Assembly (NCBI GenBank): GCA_037954665.1 | Contig: JBBMOL010000018.1 | Span: 3,782,001 to 3,846,000 of the forward strand | DNA: 64,000 bases | DNA from: Laguncularia racemosa | Taxonomy: Eukaryota > Streptophyta > Magnoliopsida > Myrtales > Combretaceae | Reading direction: 5' to 3' | In this document: positions 12,250 through 23,546 of the stretch, piece by piece | How the letters are laid out: the number at the start of each line of letters is the position of its first letter | Numbering within the stretch: position 1 is the stretch's first letter | Notes under the pieces: generated by a model | Databases searched by the model: none | The model's input: only the letters and a program-made list of their open reading frames with translations | Told to the model about the DNA's origin: nothing | Program-made: the position numbers and the translations under genes

Positions 12250-13202
12250 TGATACCAGTCTTCCTACTATATAACTTTAGACCTATAGGCAAGTGCACCT
12301 ATCAATTCTATAGTATAGTAGATAAAAATATTGAGTGTCGATTCCACATGAATTATGAGTACTAGGACCTTTCTCTAATTATCTAATTAGTGAAATTAAT
12401 TAAATGAATAAATAATATAAATAATAAATAAATTAAAGCAAGTAATTATCAATAAAACTAATATATTCAAGTATTGAATCCCCCCTAGAATTACTAATGT
12501 AATTAATTAATTATTATTCAAATTCCTATTTTATTCTTGAATCATGAAAATTCCTATATTAAACTAATAGCTCTTTCGAGTTATACTAATTCGTAATTTT
12601 AGGTTGATTAATTGGAATATCTTCCTAATTAAAATTCCTAAAATTGCATTATATTTGATCTATGAATTCTGCTATTAGGTTTGACCTTAATCTAGAAGAT
12701 TTATGTTATCCTATCTTTAGGCTTGTATGCAACTCTTTTCAATTATGCTAGATCGATTCTTATATAAAATCTCTCGATTTTTATATAAGAAATTAAATTT
12801 CAACTAATATGTTAGCAATATTAAATTGAAAACAATAAAGAACATATAATTGAATCACAAGAATGATAAATAAATCATTGAATAATAATCATAAAAATTG
12901 CATGTTCATTTTAGAATTCATTATACCCAAATATAAAAGAAATTAAGCTATAAATATATTGAATCTAAAAAAACAATAATAATAAAAGAAAGCATAAATA
13001 AAAACATTAAAATCTAATCTTAATTTTCTAGTTCTATTTTCTTATTCTAATTTTTCCTAAAAAATACTAAAGCTATAACTATTCTACTTTACTGTCTACT
13101 TCTACTGTCTTCATCGACTACATATATATATATATTGAATGCGATGATAACGACGCTAACTTAGATGAAATTTTGCTTCTGATCTGATCGTTATCTTGCC
13201 GT

Positions 13203-13240
<38 letters not shown>

Positions 13241-14016
13241 ATATTATTGTGATTCGGAGCTTTGGACGTTGGATGAAATCTTACTCGCGTATTTTCCAGC
13301 GTCTGCTTTGACGCGTTTTCCGGCGAGTCTTCCGGTGTCTCTTCTTCGGCTGATTTCGGCTGGTTCTCACCTGTATATATACATACATATATATATATAT
13401 ATATGTATATATATATTTACTGAATGCTGCAGATATATTTGCAATCTTGGACGGATTTTTCGTGCTTTCCTGCATGTTTCCGAACTGTTTTTCCGGCATA
13501 TTTTCCATAGACTTGAGCACATTCTAGATTTGTATTACAACACAAGCTGTCGTCTTGCCGCATACAATTCTATCCAGCTTTCGTCGTCAACACGCCTACC
13601 AGCATGGGCGTGTCCATTATTATATATAATTCTAGCAGCATGGGCGTGTCCATTGTCATATATAATTCTATGCAGCGTACATTTTCAACATGCTCACCTG
13701 CACGGGTGTGTTTACTGTCATGTTGTGACTTAGATTTCCTCCTTTCCTCGGTTTATCTCAGCTTTGGACATGATTTGTTTTCCATTTTCCATTGTCAAGC
13801 ACATCAATATTAATTCACTTGTTGGATTTTATCTCGTAAAAATTATATTTTCTTTTCAATTTTCAAGTAATTTTTTATTAATTCATAAATTATAATTTAA
13901 ATACTCTAAAGTTAAAAGAAAAATTAATTGAGTACATTATTTATACAAAATATAAGAAAATTAATAAAAAGTTATTTTAATTTATATAAATAATTAATAT
14001 ATTATAACCCTTATCA
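12250..14016 (-). repeat. 3' LTR of element B
   Basis: It is uninterrupted (1767 bp) and aligns with 15831-16192, 16722-17488 and 23557-24156. It contains long TA microsatellites at about 13202-13246 and 13385-13420. The second is the site that carries the pararetrovirus in the other LTR copy. The open frames at 13269-13813 fall inside it and are chance frames. Confidence 0.9.
13202..13246. repeat. TA dinucleotide microsatellite
   Basis: A nearly uninterrupted TA repeat inside the left LTR of B; the right LTR has a much shorter version at about 17309-17320, showing strong length change since insertion. Confidence 0.9.
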
Positions 14017-14030
14017 AATTCCCCCACACT
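14017..14030 (-). other. Polypurine tract of element B
   Basis: The minus strand reads AGTGTGGGGGAATT directly before the TGATA start of the 3' LTR. GTGTGGGGGAA-type tracts are typical of Athila/Tat-like Ty3 elements. A similar motif at 15062-15076 (minus-strand GTGTGGGGGGAA) lies inside the internal region. Confidence 0.85.
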
Positions 14031-15804
14031 TGAGTTTTTGCTTGTCCTCAAGCAAAATAAACTTTAAAGATCAAGAACAAATTTCTTAATTAGTACTTAA
14101 ACATATTACATTCATAATAAAGTTAATTTTTCTCAACATCCTTTTTTCACTTAAGTTTAATGTACTATAAATACTAATATTAGAGTTCGAGAGTTAATCT
14201 ATAAAATATCAAAATTTATCATGCCATTTAAATAAAAATTTACAAACCTAAAACCGTAATAGATATTACTTAATTAAGAATAAAGTTTTTAAAATTTTGT
14301 CAACTTAATTAAGCTATATACTTCCTCTTTTTCATCCCTTCAAGTGCTCTGATGTCCAACAAAAATTTTTTTTTTTTTCTTCTATTCCTTGAAAATCCTT
14401 CCTATATATATATATATATATTCAGTATTATAGAGTAATTTCATTGGTCAATAAGTCTCAAATCAGATGATCTTAAGCTACTAGGTTTTAAAATACCCCT
14501 TTGAACCTCTATTATCTTTATTACTTATTTCTATTGTAATTCAGTTTTCTCATACTTTTCTCTTGACTCATGTAACAAGCTTTAGGCCAATGATCTCGAG
14601 TTCATCACTCAAGTCAACAGGTGTTATTCCTTAAAAGGCACCCTATAGGCTTAATTACTTCGAGTCATCGAGGCCCACTACTGAACTTTTTTTTATTATA
14701 TATATTCTTTTTTTTTTCACTACTTCTATTTTATAGGAAGAGTCTTCAAAAGATAATCATTTTCAATTTAATTATTCGAGATCATAGTACTCATAAGGAT
14801 TTCTAAGAGACATGTATATCAAAATAAGTTTAAAAACTCGAATTCTTAATTCTTAATTAGTAATATCCTTCCAATTTAGAGTTTCTAAATTCTAAGCCTA
14901 AATAACATATAACTTTTGATTTACTAAGATTTCACAATTAAACTCTAATATAGTATTCTAAGTTCACTAATGAAAAAGTAAAGATATATCAAGGTAAAAA
15001 TTTTCAATAAATTACTGAATTATGAATGCAATTTATAAGTGGGTTTATTATATTATGTTATTCCCCCCACACTTAAATGGCCTCAATGTATAAAATAGAA
15101 CAACAAAATAACAAATGGGGAAAAATAATAAAAGACTTCCCTAATAATGCTTTATAAACTTGAAGCGCAATTCCTACTTTCTACAAGAGAGAGTTCCTAA
15201 CACGATTGATGAATTTGGGTGTGTAAACTCCCATTGGCTTTCTTCTTTTGTCTCTTGTGTCCTGAAATCATGCCTTACAGTACCAACATCAAGGGAAATT
15301 TAATTATTTTTTTATTTTTCTATATAAGATCAACATGGCCTTGAACACGACCGTGTTCCTTTCGGTCATGTATCTTGTAGTTTTTTTTTTTTTTGAAATA
15401 ACTAAGTGTAACTAAAAAAAAAATTAAATCAAATTAAACTAAATTATAAAACTAAGTAATCTTTGGTTGCCTCCCAAAAAGCATTGTTGTTTAACGTTGT
15501 TTGCTCGACATTGTTACCTCAGTTGGTTGGGGCGACAACACTTATATTTCTAGTAGTCAAGTTTCTTGGAATTGCTTGGACCCTTTAGATTGCTACAAGT
15601 GTGATACATCATTCTCTCTTCTTGCTCGATGGCTATGTTGACAGATAAGTTGTTGTCTGAGTCTTGAGCTAGAACTTGGTATTGACTTGCTCTACAACGT
15701 CCCCTAGGCATAAACAATAGCAGGAAAACAAAAACTAAAAAAAGAATTAAGTAATAAAGGAAATAATTATTAGATTAACAAGATATAAGTGTTTCTAATA
15801 TCTA
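14031..15804 (-). other. Internal, non-coding region of element B
   Basis: About 1.8 kb between polypurine tract and primer site, with no recognisable gag, protease, RT or integrase on either strand. Tracts of poly-T (14366-14378), TA repeats (14402-14421) and a stem-like piece near 15335-15370 with repeated CGTGTTC/GGTCATG words are the only structures seen. Confidence 0.7.
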
Positions 15805-15824
15805 AATCCCCGGCAACGACGTAA
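15805..15824 (-). other. Primer-binding site, tRNA-Asp type (element B)
   Basis: The minus strand reads ACGTCGTTGCCGGGGA, close to the GGCGCCGTTGCCGGGGA site used by Athila-like elements. It lies six or so bases inside the end of the 5' LTR. Confidence 0.75.
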
Positions 15825-16192
15825 AAAACTTGATACCTGGTCTTCGTACTATATAATTTTAGACCTATAGGCAAGTTTACCTATCAATTCTATAGTATAG
15901 TAAATAAAGCTATCGAGTGTCAATCCCACAAGGATTACGAGTATTAGTAATTACCCTTTCTCTAATTATCTAATCTGCAAAATTAATTAAATGAGTAAAT
16001 AAAATAAATAATAAATAAATTAAAGCAAGTAATTATCAATAAAACTAATATATTCAGGTATTGAATCCCTCTAGAATTACTAATGTAATTAATTAATTAT
16101 TATTCAAATTCTTATTTTATTCTTAGACTATAGGAATTCCTATATTGAACTAATAGCTCTATCAAGTCATACTAATTCCTAATTTTAGGCTG

Positions 16193-16721
16193 ATAATTGA
16201 TGTGGACATTGTAGCTGACACAGGTGTCATGGGCATGTCTTTCAAAGACATGGCCGTATATTGAGTCTGGAAGATTCACAGAAACATACACGGTTTTATA
16301 CACGGCACCAAGGTACGATCGTGTATTGAGTTTGGAAGATCCACAATTTTATACACGGCACCAAGGCACGGCCGTGTGTTGAGTCTGGAAGATCCACAAA
16401 AACATACACGGTTTTATACACGGCCGTGTATAAGCCGCATGACGAGAACGCGCGTATATAAATATTTCCACGCGTATATATATATTTCCTTTTTTTTTAT
16501 TTGTTTCCTAAAGAAAACTATATATAGTTTCCTAGGTCATTATTAGGGGATCTTTTATCATCCATTGAATTACAAACACTTGGAGAGAGTTTTCTCTGTT
16601 TCTTCAATTGTGCGCAATTGAGAGTTTTAAGGAATAATATAAGATTTTTCCTTGTTTATCCTTGAGATTCAATCATAGAATTGGTCTCGTGCTTTTACGC
16701 TTTCTACGCTGCGTCAATAAT
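16193..16721 (+). mobile_element. 519-bp solo LTR (16198-16716) with ATAAT duplication
   Basis: Comparison of the two LTRs of B shows a clean 519-bp insert beginning TGATGTGG and ending CTGCGTCA, flanked by ATAAT at 16193-16197 and 16717-16721. TG...CA ends, a 5-bp duplication and no internal genes are the marks of a solo LTR left after recombination. A TATA-like box (CTATATATAG) lies near 16519-16528, suggesting plus orientation. The first 240 bases hold four diverged repeats of a GAGTCTGGAAGATCCACA unit with CACGGCCGTG palindromes. Confidence 0.92.
16240..16434 (+). repeat. Tandem repeat with palindromic CACGGCCGTG boxes
   Basis: Units of about 60-65 bases recur with starts near 16250, 16310, 16367 and 16418. 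The best palindrome is at 16414-16433, where all 20 bases pair with their own reverse complement. It sits upstream of the TATA-like box of the solo LTR, where an enhancer would be expected. Confidence 0.8.
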
Positions 16722-17463
16722 TGGAATATCTTCCTAATTAAAACTCCTAAAATTACATTACATTTGATCTATAAATTCCGCTATTAGGTTTGACCATAAT
16801 CCAGAAGATTTATGTCATCTTATCTCTAAGTTTGCATGTAACTCTTTTCAATTATGCTAGATCTATTCTTATATAAAATTTCTTGATTTTTATATAAGAA
16901 ATTAAATTTCAACTAATATGCTAATAATATTAAATTGAAAACAATAAAGAACATATAATTGAATCACAAGAATGATAAATAAATCATTGAATAATAGTTA
17001 TAAAAATTGCATGTTTATTCTAGAGTTCATCATACCTGAATATAAAAAAAATTAAACTATAAACATATTGAATCTAAAAAAACAACAATAATAAAAGAAA
17101 GCATAAATAAAAACATTAAAATCTAATCTTAATTTTCTAATTCTAATTTTTCCTATGATAAAAAAAAAAACTATAACTATAACTATTCTACTCTACTTTC
17201 TACTCCTATTGTCTTCATCGGCTACATATATATATATGTTGAATGCTTGGATGATAACAACGTTGACTTGGATGAAATCTTGCTTTTGATCTAATCGCTA
17301 TCTTGCCGTTATATATATATAAGATTTGGAGCTTTGGACGTTGGATGGAATCTTCCTTGCGTATTTTCCAGCGTCTGCTTTGACGCATTTTCCGGCGAGT
17401 CTTTCAACGTCTCTTCCTCGCATATTTCTCGGCTGATTTCAGCTGTTTCTCACCTGTATATAT

Positions 17464-17488
17464 GCACACACACACACATATATATATT
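17464..17488. repeat. CA/TA microsatellite at left viral junction
   Basis: A (CA)n(TA)n tract ends abruptly where similarity to the other B LTR stops and foreign sequence begins. The same kind of tract restarts at 23555. Confidence 0.85.
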
Positions 17489-18170
17489 GCGGGATCTTAG
17501 TGCCTAGTCAATTGTATAGGGTATAGGGAATTGTATTTTGAGTAAAAGATAAGGAGAAGTTATAGAGTATGGATTCATATTGCGGAAGTATTAACACATG
17601 AATTGCTTTTTTACAAAAGTAATTAACTAAATAAAAGCATTTAATATATCTAAATACGTGGCGTTGCACATGCTTCATCGAGATCACCAACGATGATAAA
17701 CATCTTTCAAGGTATCTCTTTCGGAAACCATTAACCCTCCGAAGCAAGTTTTTAACCTATATACTTTAGATATAAACTAAGGCCTCCAATGGCGGCTTAG
17801 CCAGTCCATGTGGGGCTTAGTACATTACAATATAAAATAACATTAAATAAATAAGAGACATGAACATTTAAACCACCACAGGCGGCAGAGCCAAAACTAG
17901 TGGGGTATGTTCTAGGTATAACATAAAACATTCATTTTATTAAATAAAAGAGCATATATGTACATGATTTTGAAACATTACATAAAAACATAAGAAGAAG
18001 AAGAAGTAGAAGTAGAAGAAAGTAAGAAAAAAAGATGATATGTCAGATCATTACCTTAGTATGTCTGAGTACAAGGGTTTGTCTATGACTTGAAGGTCAT
18101 AGTCAGATGAGATGTTAAAGAGAAAAGAGAAGTAGAAGTATGTATGGAAGGAAGGTTTGTCTAAAATTTA
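17489..18170. other. Non-coding end of the viral insert
   Basis: There are no recognised proteins. The short minus-strand open frame 17747-17508 matches nothing I know. Two diverged copies of a ~95-bp unit, each starting with a GGCGGC-x-x-AGCC word, lie at about 17788-17880 and 17881-17980. Pyrimidine-rich repeats (AGAAGAAGAAGTAG) occupy 17992-18025. It may be the viral intergenic region or a separate small insert. Confidence 0.45.
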
Positions 18171-18702
18171 GACCGTTAAGGAAGAAGGAAGGTTAGACAA
18201 GGAAAGGTTTTAGTGTCAGAAGAGAGAGAGTATTCTCTCTTGAAGAACTTTTGAAGAAACTGGTTTCCAGTGAACCTGTCTTCCCATTTTAAAGAAAATT
18301 TCATTCTTTTACTGTAGTAAATAGTAAAAATTGTCAAGGGTTTTACTGTAGAGGACAGTAAAATCCAAAATAGTATTTGGTGGAAAGATTCCACCCATTC
18401 AATTCTGAATTACACTGTACATGATGGTATACTCAGGAAAAATATTACATAGGCTACGCGTACGCTATTTGTATGTATCTGCTAAAATAGTATAGTATTA
18501 CATACTATACTTTACATTAAAAAAGAAGAAGAAAATTTTACATATTTTACCGTAAGGATAGCAAAATACTTACATTAGATTTCTACGGATTAGCTAGATC
18601 GATTCTATAGCAATCATCTTCATTGCTTTCTCTACTGTAAGTTGATCCCGTGGAGTCTTCATTGGTTGATCCTTTTAAGCTTGCTAAGGCTTGTTCCAGT
18701 AA

Positions 18703-20031
18703 TTGTTTCATCTAGTCTGGAGAGTCCACCTTAGCCATGAGGACATTAGAAATCTCTTGTCATGGAGGAAAGGAATCTATGTTTCTTGCTCATTTATTAG
18801 AACATTGGCTAATGATCTTTTAATCCAATTAAGGATTGCATTTTCTTTGACCTTGTTCCACATTTTAAAACCATCCCACCATTTTACGTTAAATCTCCTG
18901 GTCAAAATGGTAGTTTTGGTTTCATTATCCTTTTGGAATTCATAAAACCAAGTCATTACCCATGATATGCTGATGTGCATAAAATACAGCATTGTTTTGT
19001 TTTGTTAAATGATTGCTCATAAGGACTGGGTGTGTAATTTTTTTATGAATAATTCAAATCCCTTTAGGGCATTTTCATGAATTATCTCATTGGTAGCTCC
19101 AAATTCATCTCACTAGTGTGCAAACCAGTAGGAAAAGTTTTTTGAAGAACATTTTTCAAAAAAGATTAGCCATGTATGGGATCTTTCTTGGTTCATTCTA
19201 AAGAAAGCATTCCACCATGTCCTATTTATAATCAAAATAATTAAATTCATGGAGGTAAGGTGCAAGAGGGTCCAAAGGGTTAACTTTGAACTTTTGACAT
19301 TGGATAAGATGGACAGGCCATTCATTAAGGTTGATCACCTTATGAATCATAGCGGTTGAGTAACCGATTACTCCATTGTTTTGAAAGTGTTTAAATGAAA
19401 CAAATTTGGTTTCACTTAAAATTCTTTCATAAAATTCAATAGTCTTTAGACTATCATAAGGAACATAATTAAAATTTTCAGAAAATATTTTTCTGGCATA
19501 ATTATAAGGATCATTTTCAAACATTCCCTTTTCTATTGAAAAGACATATTTGAAAATTCCTTTCACATAAAACATAGATTTTCTCAAAACATTTTGAGGG
19601 ACTATTTCCTTTCTTGAGGAACTTGCCACATCAGTAATTTCTATATTCCGGTGTAGTTTCTTTTGAACCACCATTTCATTTTGGTCCTGTTTTAATGAAA
19701 CTGGGATATTTAAAGCCGAAGTGATTGCCTTAATCAATTCGGGGGTTATTATGACATTAGTGTTTAGCTCACTAGGGGTTTCCTCACAATGTTTGCTCTC
19801 ATTGGAGTTTTTATTGGTCTTAGATGAACCGGAGGATGGTTCATCTTTAATTACTAATGGAACATTGGATTTAGGGGCCATGGTGGCAAGCCATGACTGG
19901 GCATTTGTGAGACCCTTTTTTCGAGGGATCTCCTTCCCTTTTCCCTTATCCTTTTTAGGAGGCATCTCCCTGTAAGGATTCATGGGTAAGGAAGTTAGGA
20001 AGAGAATTAGACAAACCATTGATATACTCAT
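18703..20031 (-). pseudogene. Downstream viral ORF of unknown function, broken
   Basis: An open stretch of 269 codons (20031-19222) starts a little over 100 bases after the RNase H end. It begins with a lysine-rich segment (KKDKGKGKEIPRKKG, near residue 25) and turns into an aromatic-rich part (residues 150-269). Similarity of style continues in other frames to about 18703 (for instance FNVKWWDGFKMW at 18850-18885), so at least one frameshift breaks it. Florendoviruses carry such a second ORF with no known function; that link is inference. A more likely start than the first ATG is the Met before PPKK at 19965. Confidence 0.6.
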
Positions 20032-20149
20032 TTTTGAAATAAAAAATAAATAAAATAGATTGCCTTATGGCAAAAATCTATTTTGAAACCAAATTTTAAA
20101 CGTCCTTTTGTAAAACATTTTTAGTTGCTTTGTAATCTATTCTTAAAAG

Positions 20150-21300
20150 ATTTTTTTTATTTAACAAATCTCCCTAAAATTTGGAAACTGTTAAAACAAT
20201 TGCTAAAATTTCTTTTTTAATTGTGGAATAATTCATTTGGCATTCATTCCTGTGTTTTGACACAAATTGGACTATGCATTCTTTATCATTTGAATTTTGC
20301 TTAAGGATCCCGCCAAATCCTATGTCAGATGCATTTGTCTCTACTATTTTAGGTAAAGATGAATCTGCTATGTGTATATATGGGATTTCCTTAATTTTCT
20401 CTTTAATTTGTCTGACTACATTGGTATGTAATTCAAACCATTTTAGAGGATTCTTTTTCAACCTTTGATGCAAAGGCTTACATAAAACATTAAAGTCTTT
20501 GAAGAAATTTGCTACATAATTTAGACTTCCTATAAATCTTTGGAGTTGGGTTTTATCTAAGATCTCATTGGCAAACTTAGAAGCAAATTCTATTGAACTT
20601 CTAATAGGAGTGATTGTGCCATTGTGAATATCAAACCTTAAAAACCTAATCCTAGTTTAGAAAAGGGAAATTTTAGTGGGTGATACCACTACGCCATTTT
20701 GTTTGGCTTTCTTGATGAAAGTTCTAATGTATTTGAAATGTTGATTTATATTTAGAGAAAAGATCAACACATCATCAATATATACTATAATGAAATTTGA
20801 ATAATCATTAAAAATTTCTTTCATTATTCTCTAAATTTAGAGGGAGTATTTTTTAAACCGAAAGGCATGACATTCCATTCATACTATCCAAATGGGATAG
20901 TGAATGTTGTTTTATACTTATCACATTCTTTAATCTGGATTTGCCAAAATCTAGACTTCATGTCAAACTTAAAGAATACTTTAGCATTATGTATTCTATT
21001 AAACAGGTCTCTTTTATTAGGTATTGGGTACCTAATCCATTTTAACACATTGTTTAGAGGCTTGTAGTTAATAACTAACCTGGGTGTGCCCCTTTCTATT
21101 TCTACGTTCTTATTAACATAAAAAGCTAAACAACTCCAAGGTGACTTGGATTTGTAGATTAGTTTTTTGGTTAATAAGTTATTAATTTCATTCTAACAAT
21201 GTCTTAAGACATTAGTATTCATTTGTGAAGGTCTAGCCTTCGTTAGGATATTCTTTTCATCAAAATTACCTTCGTAAGGTAATTCAACTATATGAGATTT
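20150..21300 (-). pseudogene. Viral reverse transcriptase and RNase H remnant
   Basis: The polymerase that copies the viral pregenomic RNA into DNA. The minus strand shows RLVINYKPLN (template grip), MPFGLKNTPS and the catalytic YIDD at 20782-20771, then RNase H with FIGSLNYVANFF and an FVSKHRNE segment (20260-20230). Within the RNase H part (open 20473-20174) the first Asp motif reads VETNASDIG, so an Asn stands at a conserved Asp position. In-frame stops near 21194, 20885 and 20658 and a frameshift near 20830 disable it. Domain order and the aromatic motif style are caulimovirid rather than Ty3. Confidence 0.85.
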
Positions 21301-21840
21301 TTTATCTTAAAATGCATCAGGTAAAGTTGAACAAATTGTTTTCCTAATCTCATTTTCTAAATTAGAAATCCTTTCCCTGATCGGATTTCTAGTGATTTGA
21401 TCTTCAATCCTGTGAAGAGTCAAATCATCATTTAGGAAAAACAATTGGTTTTCTTTACATTTAATCAACCTGTTTAACTCAGAATTTGAGTTTTGCTTGA
21501 GTTCATTTATCATTTTAGTTTGAGGTTTTGAAATAAAATTAAAACAGACTTTATTTCTGAGATAACTTGTTTCAGTTCCTTTATTATTAACCTTAAAAGA
21601 TTGGATAAGACTAATAAAAGGAGTTCCCAGTATCACATTCTGCTTTAGATTTTTAACAAGAATAAAAGCAGTTTTATAAGATACATTTCCTCTTATCATC
21701 TCAGCATTAGATAATTTAAAATTAATTTGTAATTTGTTATGGAAAGCAGAACTTAGAGATTGGGTTATTTTTTCAAAATATTTTGTTAGAATTAACCCTT
21801 CTTTTAATGCAATTCAAATCTGCATCAGTATCAAATAATG
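21300..21840 (-). pseudogene. Viral aspartic protease remnant
   Basis: This domain cleaves the viral polyprotein. The catalytic loop at 21832-21818 reads D-T-D-A-D where the family has D-T-G-A-D, so the essential Gly is replaced. The closing motif VILGTPFI is readable at about 21630, inside an open stretch 21699-21307. It lies between the coat protein and RT, as in caulimovirid polyproteins. Confidence 0.75.
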
Positions 21841-22090
21841 TAATGGTTTCTAGGATAAACTCATTGTTAATCCTAATTGTAACATTAATAATCCATTTTC
21901 TAATAGTTATTTCTACTAGTTGCATTAAATAATCTAAATTAACTAAATTGTTAATGAATTCGTTTATTTTTTTTTAACTCAAAGAATTTATTTCGCAGTT
22001 TATTCTGCATTGATTTTAATTATTTGATTTCTTGTTTTTGAATTTTGATTTCATTGTGAAGATCATTTACCGTGACTGGCCTATGATCTT

Positions 22091-22666
22091 TTAACTTCTC
22101 CTACTGAGAATATCATTAAGATTATAAGTTAAATTATTCGAAATTGAAGAGGTTAGTTTAACCTTTTCCAACCATCTTAATTTCTTATGATCGGGCATTT
22201 GTTCTAACTTAAGAAGAAATCCTTCTTCTTCCTTAGTTAGGACGTTTAACTCATTATTAGAAGATGAGGATGATTTAACGTCGTTGACTTGAATCCCATT
22301 TTCTTCAGAAGATGATGAAGCATTATTGGAAGAGTATCCTTCTTCTGCAAATATTTGCAAAATATCTTCCATAACATATTCATCTGAATTTAATGCATCA
22401 AGTCTTTTGCCGATCCTACATTTATTAGCAATGTGACCATATTTTTTGCATTTATAACACTTGATTCTTTTCCAAGGTTTTTTCCTTTTCTTGGAAGAAT
22501 CTTCATTAAAATTTTTAGCTTCAAAAATTTTTTTAAAGAAATTTTTCTTTTTTCTTTTAAGATTTCTCTTAGGTTTTTTCGTATAGTCTAAACATTTTTT
22601 AGAATTTCCATAAACAAAAGATGGATCATATTGGGAACAGAAATCACTAAGACTTTGTTTTTTCAT
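22091..22666 (-). pseudogene. Viral coat protein, C-terminal part with zinc knuckle
   Basis: The 191-codon open stretch has a basic N-terminal third, a CX2CX4HX4C knuckle (CYKCKKYGHIANKC, residues 71-84) that binds nucleic acid, then an acidic Ser/Asn-rich tail ending near the protease. Basic box, knuckle, acidic tail is the usual caulimovirid coat layout. It is out of frame with the core region upstream, so a frameshift near 22670 splits the gene. Confidence 0.8.
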
Positions 22667-22669
22667 TTT

Positions 22670-23330
22670 TAAGTTGCTTTTGCAACCTAATTGTGTTACA
22701 TAAGTTAGTTCCTATCTTATAGATATATGAAGTTAATTCTCCATAAGATAGTGCATTATAAGGAATTTCTCCATTAAATTCTTCTCGGATTTTATCCCTA
22801 ACTTGTTCACCTATTAATTTTGGTAAACCAGTTAAGAATTTTTCTTTCTAGAATGGTTGATTAAAATCATCACGTAGTAAGACCCTTTGAAGGAAAATAT
22901 CCTTGTATTGACGGAATTCTCTTAAGGACTTACACTTCATATTAGATAGAAGATCTAAATTTTTATCCCTAATATAGGATGGATCTCCTATGAAATGTTG
23001 ACTAATACAATACATTAAAGTATGAACAGCTTCCTGAATTGGTTCAATATTTTCATTAAGTATTTTAACTCCATTTTCATCTTTTTTAATGGCAGTTAAA
23101 ATGTTCATCTGTTGTTCTTCAATGAGATAGTTATCCTACCATCTTTTTAGCTGGCCAGTAAAACCAACAATTAAAAGTATTGTGATTTGATAATTAGATA
23201 TGCTCTGGATACTCTTGTTAGTATTCGAGAACATGATCACCTAATTAAGAACATTCGAAATCATTTGTTCTGAGGCTACATCTATGTTCCATTCATAGGT
23301 AGTTCTTACAGAATATTTATTTTGGAAATT
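22670..23330 (-). pseudogene. Viral coat protein, core region
   Basis: The open stretch 23108-22848 and the broken frame that follows to 22670 carry motifs shared by caulimovirid coat proteins, such as KSLREFRQYKDIFLQRV and, downstream, a TGLPKLIGEQVRDKI segment. Upstream at 23280-23240 is the YEWNID motif that precedes this domain in related viruses. A stop near 22851 interrupts the frame. Confidence 0.75.
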
Positions 23331-23546
23331 ATTAGGTTTTTCCTCAAACATAATATCAGGAGGGGATGTTTGTTGATAATATAATTTTTGAGGTTCTTTC
23401 CATATAATTTTATTAATTCCTTCACCATTTGAATCATTATTAGTTTTTTCCTCAAACATAATATCAGGAGGGGATGATCGTTGATAATATAATTTTTGAG
23501 GTTCTTTCCATATAATTTTATTAATTCCTTCACCATTTGAATCATT
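23331..23546 (-). repeat. Two copies of a 108-bp tandem repeat in viral ORF
   Basis: Two nearly identical 108-bp units (23331-23438 and 23439-23546) each encode the same 36 residues, including KIIWKEPQKLYYQ and SPPDIMFEE. 108 is a multiple of three, so the frame is kept. It lies at the extreme 5' end of the viral remnant, beside the microsatellite; the movement-protein part expected further upstream is missing. Confidence 0.9.

Noticed and set aside
13269..13813. Open frames of 69-154 codons in the left LTR of B
   Set aside because: They run through TA microsatellites and have no partner in the right LTR frame; chance frames.
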